64,000 nt of DNA from positions 3,611,501-3,675,500 of the forward strand of contig NZ_AP014946.1 in NCBI RefSeq assembly GCF_002355335.1. The letters run 5' to 3'. Origin of the DNA: Variibacter gotjawalensis (lineage in GTDB: Bacteria > Pseudomonadota > Alphaproteobacteria > Rhizobiales > Xanthobacteraceae). The notes beneath the pieces were generated by a model that was not told the origin of the DNA, did no database searches, and was given only the letters and a program-made list of their open reading frames with translations. Numbering within the stretch: the stretch's first letter is position 1; each line of letters starts with the position of its first letter. Positions 57,283-64,000 of the stretch are shown in pieces. Position numbers and translations under genes: made by a program.

Positions 57283-57654
57283 TTACTTCGGACGCTTCGC
57301 GCCGTACTTCGAACGGCGCTGCTTACGGTTCTTGACGCCCTGGGTATCGAGGACGCCGCGCAGGATGTGGTAGCGAACGCCCGGAAGATCCTTCACGCGG
57401 CCGCCGCGGATCATGACCACCGAGTGCTCTTGCAGGTTATGGCCTTCGCCCGGGATGTAACCGATGACTTCGAAGCCGTTGGTCAAGCGAACCTTGGCGA
57501 CCTTACGGAGAGCCGAGTTCGGCTTCTTCGGCGTGGTCGTATAAACGCGCGTGCAGACGCCGCGCTTCTGCGGGCTCTGCTGCAGCGCCGGCACCTTCTT
57601 ACGGGCCTTCACCTGTACCCGGGGCTTCCGGATCAGCTGATTAATCGTCGGCAT
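57283..57654 (-). CDS. rpsL: 30S ribosomal protein S12
   Basis: This 123-residue protein ([59 protein letters not shown] ... [10 protein letters not shown]) carries both lysines whose substitution gives streptomycin resistance elsewhere (in TPKKPNSAL and [10 protein letters not shown]), so it has the sensitive-type sequence. ATG 57654 is the family start. First gene of the superoperon; its usual upstream neighbour rpoC is 4.7 kb away. Confidence 0.97.
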   Translation of the reverse strand: MPTINQLIRKPRVQVKARKKVPALQQSPQKRGVCTRVYTTTPKKPNSALRKVAKVRLTNGFEVIGYIPGEGHNLQEHSVVMIRGGRVKDLPGVRYHILRGVLDTQGVKNRKQRRSKYGAKRPK

Positions 57655-58105
57655 CCGACATCCACCTTGTTTCGGCCCTTCGGGCCACCCGCAATCCATC
57701 GAAATAGGATCGCTTGCCTACACTCCGCAGGGCAAATACCCCACGCAAAACGAATCTGCGCCGACCCGCTCTTGAAGAAGCGGAAGGGCGCTTGCCAAAC
57801 CAGAGGACCGGAGGGCCGAAACCCCAAGGTCATGCACCAGCATTAACGGCTCAAGTCGGCGGCAACGTTTGAGCTTCATCGATCAGGGCGCATGTGACGC
57901 GCCACACGGATCAGAAAAACTCACCGCTTGCCGGAAAGTGAGCGGGTTCTATCCGCCAGGGCTCGGAAGTGTCAAGCAATTAAGGGACTCAAATGACTCG
58001 GGATTTGCGATTTTTTGCAATGCGGCATGAGAAACGGCGAAAATCGCCCTCGCCTGCGGCGCGGCGAGTGATTTGAGCAAGCGATTTGCTGGAATTTAGC
58101 GGCTT
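57655..58105 (-). promoter_or_regulatory. non-coding leader and promoter region of the str operon
   Basis: No gene is supported in these 451 bp. On the minus strand TTGACA at 57975-57970 is a perfect -35 box; GATAGA at 57953-57948 (16-bp spacer) is a fair -10. Transcription from there would give an untranslated leader of about 285 nt ahead of rpsL, long enough for an RNA control element. A frame running over part of this region on the plus strand is antisense to fusA-rpsL. Confidence 0.6.
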
Positions 58106-58771
58106 TCAGCCGGCGCTTTGATTCGTCGCTGACACTAGGCCTTGCCGGTGCCGAAGGCGCCGAATCCCGCGTATTTGCGTCGCCGCCGTTCGCACATTGG
58201 GCAAGCCGCGATTGAAAGGATTTCTGGCGAAAGCCAGACGGGTGAATGGATTCGCTTCTTCTGCATGGATCACAGGATCAGCGGAGCAAGGTTCATGCGC
58301 GAATTCGCGCGCCATCTCGAGGAACGGCGATCGCATCGCCCACAAGTGCTCGATATCGAATAAATCGAGCATCATGACGCGCTGCCGGCTGGCGCCTGCC
58401 GCGCCGGGGACCGACATTTCGGTCCGGCGGAACCCGAGCTGCTCGAGCGTATCGATCAAGGTCAGCGGCGATGCGACCACCCATATCCGCACCCCGGCGC
58501 GCAAGCTCTCGCGGTAAGCGTTGCGCCAGGCATTGGTCAGCAATTCCGGAGAAATGTGTTGGCCCACGAGTGTGACCAGCGAGCAAATCGCCACATCGCG
58601 AATGGCCGGCGACGGCACGACACGCAATAGGCTCACGAGATCAGGATCGCTTGCTACATCGCCTGCCCGCGACACGCGCAGGAGCGCCTCGAGGCTCTTC
58701 GGCGACCCGATGAGGTAATTCATACTCGTCGCATGGGGCCAGGAGCCCATCGGCTCCGCAGGAACACGCAT
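58106..58771 (-). CDS. possible GNAT-fold acyltransferase-like protein, unknown
   Basis: The product is about 221 residues. I recognise no exact family, but the middle (RDVAICSLVTLVGQHISPELLTNAWRNAYRESLRAGVRIWVVASPLTLIDTLEQLGFRR) followed by MMLDLFDIEHLWAMRSPFL resembles N-acyltransferase-like GNAT proteins, in which a LGF(R) strand ends the acyl-CoA fold. The C-terminal 60 residues are Arg-rich and may be disordered. It lies 82 bp after a LuxR-type regulator gene on the same strand. Start 58771 has AGGATC upstream; 58837 is an alternative with no visible ribosome-binding site. Confidence 0.55.
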   Translation of the reverse strand: MRVPAEPMGSWPHATSMNYLIGSPKSLEALLRVSRAGDVASDPDLVSLLRVVPSPAIRDVAICSLVTLVGQHISPELLTNAWRNAYRESLRAGVRIWVVASPLTLIDTLEQLGFRRTEMSVPGAAGASRQRVMMLDLFDIEHLWAMRSPFLEMAREFAHEPCSADPVIHAEEANPFTRLAFARNPFNRGLPNVRTAATQIRGIRRLRHRQGLVSATNQSAG

Positions 58772-58852
58772 CACTGATCCTAAGCTCTTGTAGCGACGGC
58801 CAGTCTGCGCGAACCTTCGCCGCTGGCCATCACCCATATGAGGTAAGAAAAG

Positions 58853-59962
58853 TCAGTCCTTTTCGAAGGATGCACCTTGTCCGGGAAGGCTGGCGTATCC
58901 GAGTAGTCTTACAAGTTCGGCCTGCCCGCGTACGCCGGTCTTGGCGAAGACAGCCTTGAGTTGGGTGCGCACCGTCAGCGCCGATACGCCGAGAGCTTTC
59001 GCGATGGTATCGATCGGCCGCGCCGCGCCGATCGCTCTCGCAACGCGCGCTTCGGCCGGTGTCAGATCGAAAAGCCCCTGCAGCAGTTCAGCTCCCGGGA
59101 CGTCGCGCGGCACGACCGGCACCGCGAGGCAGATCCAGGAAACCTGCGCGAAGATGTCGTGCGCGCTGCCGACCACCGGCAGCAGGTGAATGACATGCGG
59201 TGGCATGTCGTCGGCTGCCGCGATCGGGATCGACCTGACGGTTTCGGTCGCGGTGAGCGGCGCGTTCAACGTCGTCGAGAGCAGCGCATCGGCGGCATCG
59301 TCGACAAGCGTCAAGCGTGCTAGCCGGTCATGCACGAGCTTCGGCATCAGCGCTTCGAACAGCGAGTTCGCCGCCAGCACTTTGCCTTTACTTCCGAGCG
59401 AAGCTGCCGGCAGCCCGACGATCTTGAATGTCTCGGCAGCCGTTCGCGCGTGATCGAGTCCGACCCGCGCGCCGAGCGCGCCGGCGCGCGCCAAATGCGG
59501 CCTCAATTCATCGAGCCTTCCGATATCTTCAGCCGAAAGCGGCGTCTCTGCCCCGCGCTCGACGCTGTAAACGACGACATCGCCGGACGGCATCGGAATG
59601 TAGGTCCCGGCCGCGATGCCGCCGAGACCACGCGGCTTGAGGAACTCACGGTGCTCTGGATCAGCCGCAAGTTCCTCCGCCGTGAAAATGTGCTGCTCGG
59701 TGATAAAACCCGGATGCCCCGCACCGACCATTCGCCGCGTCCGCTCGGCCTTCAGGTGCCAGCCGGCGGCCAGCCAATCCTGCATCACCTGGTTGATCGA
59801 CGCCGACGCGGACCAATGCGACACGCGCTGAAAGTTCGTCGTGAAGACGACCGCACCCTCCGCACCGATCGTCTCGGCGACCTGCCCAAGCGCTGTCGGC
59901 CAGTGTTCCGGGACCAGCGCCGCTTCGTAGATGTTGTCGATTAGATCGTTGGGGTCGCGCAT
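58853..59962 (-). CDS. LuxR-family transcription regulator with N-terminal sensory domain
   Basis: This 369-residue protein starts DPNDLIDNIYEAALVPEHWPTALGQVAETIGAEGAVVF, a GAF-like sensor N-terminus common to Bradyrhizobium-type LuxR regulators. A PAS-like middle (KGKVLAANSLFEALMP) follows, and a C-terminal helix-turn-helix (FDLTPAEARVARAIGAARPIDTIAKALGVSALTVRTQLKAVFAKTG). The signal is unknown. It lies just upstream of the GNAT-like gene, so the pair could be a sensor with a target or ligand-making enzyme. Confidence 0.87.
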   Translation of the reverse strand: MRDPNDLIDNIYEAALVPEHWPTALGQVAETIGAEGAVVFTTNFQRVSHWSASASINQVMQDWLAAGWHLKAERTRRMVGAGHPGFITEQHIFTAEELAADPEHREFLKPRGLGGIAAGTYIPMPSGDVVVYSVERGAETPLSAEDIGRLDELRPHLARAGALGARVGLDHARTAAETFKIVGLPAASLGSKGKVLAANSLFEALMPKLVHDRLARLTLVDDAADALLSTTLNAPLTATETVRSIPIAAADDMPPHVIHLLPVVGSAHDIFAQVSWICLAVPVVPRDVPGAELLQGLFDLTPAEARVARAIGAARPIDTIAKALGVSALTVRTQLKAVFAKTGVRGQAELVRLLGYASLPGQGASFEKD

Positions 59963-60059
59963 TGGCTCAACGTGGACTTTGGTTGAGCAATCCTTTCAGG
60001 CGTGCGTGATTTTAGCGTGAGTCGGCCGTTATGCTTTGTGGATCAACCGCATATCGCGG

Positions 60060-62270
60060 CTATCGCGACTCGATCGGTGTGCTTGCTTCCGTGCGCGTGG
60101 CCGCGACGGCGCGCCCCAACGCCGCGCGATAGGCCTCGACATAACGGTCGCGTTCGGACGCAAAGGCCGGCGCAGTTTCGCCATGCCGGTTGCTGCCGCG
60201 CAGCGCCATGACTTGCGGCGAATAATTCGGTGCCTGGCGATGCGCCTCGGTGGCGGCTTGCGTCGCTTCTGCTTCACGCCCAGCGAGTTCGAGCGCGGCG
60301 GCGTACAGCGCTTGAACGCGGCCGATCTTCGGATTTTGTTGCACCGCCAGTGCAAGCCACCGTGCAGCATCCGCATAACGGCGCGCGACGAGCGCGACTT
60401 CGCCCGCGATATACGCGTTGTCGATCGTTTGAACGGTCACCGTCTTCTGATCGACCCAGCGGTCGAACCAAGCGACGCCCTCCTCGACGCGGCCCAGAAA
60501 CGCGCCGATATGCGCGAGCTGAACGCCGGCCTGCAGGTGACCGGGCCACAGCTCGAGAACGCGCTCGAAGTGCCGCGCCGCAACCTCGTGATCGCGGCTG
60601 ACCTTCGCGGTCAGACCGCGAATGAATTCGGCGTGCGCCGACTCGGGCGCGATATGCCGCAAGCGATCGAGCAACACCGCAAGCTCCGCCAAATCCGCCT
60701 TAACGTCGGGGCTCTGATTGCGCGCTACCGTTTGCGCGATCTGACCGACCAGATGGGAAAGCGCGAGTTCGTTGTCCGGTGCCAACGCGAGGATACGCTT
60801 CCAGACGTCGCGCTCATTCGGCGCTCGGTCGGAATACTGAGAGCGTATTGCGTGGGCTCCGGCACGCGCGAGAAGCGCTTGCACCGACATATCCTCGTCG
60901 GCGAACTTCGTTGCCCAGTGCAAAGCAATCGCGCCGATTGTCGACAACGCTGTTTCGGAGGTGAGCTGGCGAAGCGTCACCGCAAGGTCAGTACCTTCAC
61001 GGACGATCGAGCGCCCCGAAATGGCCGATCCGGTTTCGGTGTCCCACACCTCGACGAAGACATGCACGCGACCCTGCGGCTGCTGCTGGATGTATCCCGA
61101 CATGATGTACCGGGCGTGCAGAGCGCGGCCGAGCTGAGCCATACGGCCCGCCGGGGGCAGTTCTCTCGGCGTGTCGATGACAGCGTGTCGGCGATGCAGC
61201 AGAAACACCCGCTTCACCGACATGTTGAACTCGGCAGCAAACGGAGCCAGCGCCTCGCTTCCGGACTGCAACGTGAAAGGCAGGATCGCGAGCGAAACCT
61301 TCCCATCGCCCTGCTCGTTGTAAGTCGCCGGCGCTGGCAGCGCTTCGGCTGTCGTCGCCGATGGCTTGACGTCGGGCTTGAAGAATATCCGCGGGTTGAA
61401 GAGGAACACTGCGGCGGCCATCAGCGCTATTGCGAGCGCACCGGATAATCGGAGGTCAGCAGGAAATCGCCAAAGACCGCTCCCCTTCGGCGGAGCTGCA
61501 ATGGGCGCCTGCTTCGTTGCCTGCGTTGCCGCAGCGGGTTCACTCGATTTCTGTGCGCGAAACGTATCCAACAAACGCTGCGTCTCACGCTCCGGCTGCA
61601 CGGCGAGTTCATCGCGCAACAATGTGCGAAACTGTTCGTACCGCGCCATCGCAGAAGCGCGCCCCGAGACGATCGCCTCCTCGCGCAAGACCAGACGATG
61701 AGTCTCTTCGCGTAGGGGCTCGAGAGCATGCAACGCGAGCGCACGGTCGAGAGCCTCCTTGTGGCGGCCCTTCTCCGCTAGCGTTCTCACCAAGCGATCG
61801 CCGACTGAGACTGCGAGGTGACGTGCAGCCGCTCGTTCTTCGCTCAGCCATCGCTGGAAATTGTCGCAAGCGAGATCGAGGTCCGCACCGAATGGTCCAC
61901 GCACGACATCCATTGCGGCAGAAAGCGTCAGAACGTCGTCCGCTTTGGTCGCCGCGGCGAGCTGCGCGAGATCCGTATCGACCGCATCGGTCAGCGCGAT
62001 CTCGTCGTCGGTTGCGGAAAAGAACTGCGACGCGTGACCGCCGAGCGCACGGCGCAGAACGCTGAGTTCTTGACGGAGGTTGAGTCGCGTTTTCGGGTCG
62101 TCACCGGCCCACAGCAGCGATGCCGCATCAGAACGATTGATCCGGCGACGCGGGCTCGAGGCGAGTAGCGCCAGCAGCGCACGCGATTTGCGCGATGTGA
62201 TCGGAAGAACGCGTTCGGGCTGAGAGACCGATAGCTCGAGATTGCCGATAACACGAAGCGTGAAACGCAT
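60060..62270 (-). CDS. membrane-tethered SARP/BTAD-type regulator with TPR domain
   Basis: This 736-residue protein has a winged-helix DNA-binding domain (1-95, with NLRQELSVLRRALG typical of SARP/BTAD regulators) and a bacterial transcriptional activator domain (about 100-240, YEQFRTLLRDELAVQPERETQRLLD). A single transmembrane helix (about 275-292) is followed by a TolB-like domain (VSLAILPFTLQSGSEALAPFAAEFNMSVKRVF...YIMSGYIQQQPQGRVHVFVEVWD), then tetratricopeptide repeats to the C-terminus (AARHFERVLELWPGHLQAGVQLAHIGAFLGRVEEG). The plan resembles CadC/ToxR: cytoplasmic DNA-binding end, periplasmic sensing end. It sits alone between the LuxR-type gene and rpoC. Confidence 0.8.
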   Translation of the reverse strand: MRFTLRVIGNLELSVSQPERVLPITSRKSRALLALLASSPRRRINRSDAASLLWAGDDPKTRLNLRQELSVLRRALGGHASQFFSATDDEIALTDAVDTDLAQLAAATKADDVLTLSAAMDVVRGPFGADLDLACDNFQRWLSEERAAARHLAVSVGDRLVRTLAEKGRHKEALDRALALHALEPLREETHRLVLREEAIVSGRASAMARYEQFRTLLRDELAVQPERETQRLLDTFRAQKSSEPAAATQATKQAPIAAPPKGSGLWRFPADLRLSGALAIALMAAAVFLFNPRIFFKPDVKPSATTAEALPAPATYNEQGDGKVSLAILPFTLQSGSEALAPFAAEFNMSVKRVFLLHRRHAVIDTPRELPPAGRMAQLGRALHARYIMSGYIQQQPQGRVHVFVEVWDTETGSAISGRSIVREGTDLAVTLRQLTSETALSTIGAIALHWATKFADEDMSVQALLARAGAHAIRSQYSDRAPNERDVWKRILALAPDNELALSHLVGQIAQTVARNQSPDVKADLAELAVLLDRLRHIAPESAHAEFIRGLTAKVSRDHEVAARHFERVLELWPGHLQAGVQLAHIGAFLGRVEEGVAWFDRWVDQKTVTVQTIDNAYIAGEVALVARRYADAARWLALAVQQNPKIGRVQALYAAALELAGREAEATQAATEAHRQAPNYSPQVMALRGSNRHGETAPAFASERDRYVEAYRAALGRAVAATRTEASTPIESR

Positions 62271-62346
62271 AACGCGCGAGAACCTGAGATTGCACTGCTT
62301 CGCAAACGCTACTCGACTAGTTTGAGCGAGTCACGCAACTCAAAAG

Positions 62347-62370
62347 AAAGGCCGCCCGGAGGCGGCCTTT
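62347..62370 (-). terminator. intrinsic terminator downstream of rpoC
   Basis: AAAGGCCGCC (62347-62356) and GGCGGCCTTT (62361-62370) are perfect complements around a 4-nt loop; on the minus strand TTTCTTTTG follows. It ends the rpoBC transcript, so the rpsL operon must have its own promoter. Confidence 0.88.
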
Positions 62371-62392
62371 CGGTATTGGTATAAGGAAAAGC

Positions 62393-64000
62393 TTACTCGG
62401 CAGCGGGTGCCGGGAGAGCTTCGGGCTGCTCGGCGCCCGAAGTCTTCTCGCGCTCGTCGAGAATGAGGTCGTCGCGCTTCGTCGCCACTTCGCGCAGACG
62501 CGTCATCTGCGCGCCCGTGCCGGCCGGGATCAGGCGGCCCACAATGACGTTCTCCTTGAGACCGTCGAGCGTGTCGTGCTTTCCGCTGACCGCCGCCTCG
62601 GTGAGGACGCGGGTGGTCTCCTGGAACGACGCTGCCGAAATGAACGACCGCGTCTGCAAGCTCGCCTTGGTGATGCCGAGGAGAACCGGATGCGCCGTCG
62701 CTTCCTTCTTACCCTCTTCCTTCGCCTTGACGTTGATCTCGTCGAACTCGATCTTGTCGATCTGTTCGCCCTCGATGAGATCGGTCTCGCCGCCGTCTTC
62801 GATCTCGACCTTCTGCAGCATCTGGCGAACGATCACCTCGATGTGCTTGTCGTTGATCATGACGCCCTGGAGTCGATAGACCTCCTGGATTTCGTTGACG
62901 AGATAGGCCGCCAGCTCCTCGACGCCCTTGACCGCAAGAATGTCGTGCGGTGCCGGATTGCCTTCGAGGATGAAGTCGCCCTTTTCGATCGCATCGCCGT
63001 CCTGCAAGTGGATGTGCTTGCCCTTCGGGATGAGATACTCGCGCGGCTCGCTGCCGTCCGTCGGCTCGATCGAGAGACGACGCTTGTTCTTGTAGTCGCG
63101 GCCGAAGCGGATCGTGCCGGAGATTTCCGCGATGACGGCGGCTTCCTTCGGACGGCGTGCTTCGAACAGCTCCGCCACGCGCGGCAGACCGCCCGTGATG
63201 TCGCGTGTCTTGGCGCCTTCCGTGGAGATACGCGCGATGACATCGCCCGCCCGCACCTGCGCGTCCGGATCGACCGAGATGATCGCGTCCACGGCGAGCT
63301 GATAACGAGCATCAGCACCACGCGACAGCTTCTTGACCTTGCCGTCCTTGCCCTTGATCGCAATGGCCGGACGCAAGTCCGCGCCACCGCGCGTCGAGCG
63401 CCAGTCCGTCACGATACGCTTGGCGATGAAGGTCGCTTCGTCGATCGCTTCCGACATCGACTGGCCTTCGACCAGGTCTTCGAACCCGACGATGCCGTCG
63501 ACTTCGCTGATGATCGGGCGTGTGAACGGGTCCCAATCGGCGATGCGCTGGCCGCGCTTGACCTTGTCACCTTCGTCGACCTTTAGGCGCGAGCCGTACT
63601 GGATACGGTGCACTGCGCGCTCCGTACCGTCCGGATCGGACACTACGACCGCCATGTTGCGGACGATCGCAATGTTTTCACCGTCCGCGTTGCGGACGAC
63701 GCCGCGGTTACGGATCGTGATGACACCGTCGAAGTTCGATTCGATGAACGACTGCTCGGAAATCTGAGCAACGCCGCCGATGTGGAACGTACGCATCGTG
63801 AGCTGCGTGCCCGGCTCGCCGATCGACTGCGCCGCGATGACGCCGACCGCTTCGCCCATGTTGACCGGCGTGCCGCGAGCAAGATCGCGGCCGTAGCACT
63901 TGCCGCAAACGCCGCTGGTGACCGAGCAGGTCAGCACCGAGCGAATGCGCACTTCCTGCACGCTCGCCTTGGTGATGAGGTCGACATGGCTTTCGTCGAG
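62393..64000 (-). CDS. rpoC: DNA-directed RNA polymerase beta' subunit, C-terminal part (5' end outside window)
   Basis: About 535 C-terminal residues are present, open to the window edge (upstream codons read [20 protein letters not shown]). [52 protein letters not shown] contains the last cysteines of the second zinc site and the bridge-helix-proximal/trigger-loop region. [23 protein letters not shown] and the conserved [23 protein letters not shown] follow. The catalytic NADFDGD motif lies upstream, beyond the window. Confidence 0.97.
   Translation of the reverse strand, partial: LDESHVDLITKASVQEVRIRSVLTCSVTSGVCGKCYGRDLARGTPVNMGEAVGVIAAQSIGEPGTQLTMRTFHIGGVAQISEQSFIESNFDGVITIRNRGVVRNADGENIAIVRNMAVVVSDPDGTERAVHRIQYGSRLKVDEGDKVKRGQRIADWDPFTRPIISEVDGIVGFEDLVEGQSMSEAIDEATFIAKRIVTDWRSTRGGADLRPAIAIKGKDGKVKKLSRGADARYQLAVDAIISVDPDAQVRAGDVIARISTEGAKTRDITGGLPRVAELFEARRPKEAAVIAEISGTIRFGRDYKNKRRLSIEPTDGSEPREYLIPKGKHIHLQDGDAIEKGDFILEGNPAPHDILAVKGVEELAAYLVNEIQEVYRLQGVMINDKHIEVIVRQMLQKVEIEDGGETDLIEGEQIDKIEFDEINVKAKEEGKKEATAHPVLLGITKASLQTRSFISAASFQETTRVLTEAAVSGKHDTLDGLKENVIVGRLIPAGTGAQMTRLREVATKRDDLILDEREKTSGAEQPEALPAPAAE

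Noticed and set aside
62271-62346. Gap between the SARP/BTAD-type gene and rpoC as a possible small gene
   Set aside because: Only 76 bp plus the rpoC terminator; no start with a ribosome-binding site.

Overview
The window is GC-rich chromosomal DNA from an alphaproteobacterium, most likely of the order Hyphomicrobiales (Rhizobiales), near Xanthobacteraceae/Nitrobacteraceae. This is inferred from the gene content: ATP12 chaperone, DUF2865 protein, Omp31-like barrels, a cysteine-rich secreted protein typical of the group, and several palindromic repeat families familiar from these genomes. No rRNA, tRNA, CRISPR array, prophage or complete insertion sequence was seen.

Layout. (1) 1-784: the end of a PaaI-type thioesterase gene and three tandem copies of a palindromic repeat. 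(2) 785-7293: a redox and sulfur block, with a two-subunit molybdenum hydroxylase (2Fe-2S subunit plus Tat-exported Mo subunit), then flavocytochrome c sulfide dehydrogenase (cytochrome plus FccB/SoxF) and soxX, soxY, soxZ, soxA in tightly coupled order. soxB and soxCD are not in the window. (3) 7539-11556, minus strand: an envelope-stress-like operon (Spy/CpxP-like protein, DUF1772 membrane protein, OmpR regulator, histidine kinase) and a DUF4239 protein. (4) 11664-21630: mixed metabolism, including an M19 dipeptidase, an aminotransferase/AhpD-like/EthD-like operon flanked by two copies of one repeat, FKBP, MAPEG, acyl-CoA carboxylase beta, ketopantoate reductase, DUF2865, a short LuxR regulator and a divergent RTX protein. 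(5) 21664-28625: ATP12, then a three-gene 2-oxoacid:acceptor oxidoreductase set (GltD-like flavoprotein with ferredoxin domains, KorA, KorB), then an aldo/keto reductase. (6) 28629-37420: a PsiF-like protein, an RluA-type pseudouridine synthase with a long arginine-rich tail, RarA, DegQ-type protease, ankyrin protein, two outer-membrane barrels, a small secreted protein and a thioesterase.

(7) 37495-57654, all minus strand: the ribosomal superoperons in transcription order rpsL-rpsG-fusA-tuf-rpsJ-rplC-rplD-rplW-rplB-rpsS-rplV-rpsC-rplP-rpmC-rpsQ-rplN-rplX-rplE-rpsN-rpsH-rplF-(62-codon ORF)-rplR-rpsE-rpmD-rplO-secY-(second SecY-like gene)-adk-rpsM-rpsK-rpoA-rplQ. Two insertions into this normally fixed order stand out. 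One is a complete, divergent SecY paralogue between secY and adk, which lacks the conserved arginine and basic loop used for SecA/ribosome binding. The other is a small ORF coupled to rplF. (8) 58106-62270: a regulatory island separating rpoC from rpsL, holding a LuxR regulator, a possible GNAT-like protein and a membrane-tethered SARP/BTAD/TPR protein. (9) 62393-64000: the 3' part of rpoC.

The SecY paralogue is the best candidate for something undescribed. Next come the spc-operon small ORF, the hairpin that buries the soxZ ribosome-binding site, the LuxR/GNAT-like pair and the repeat-flanked three-gene cassette. All functional statements come from reading the sequence; no database search was run.
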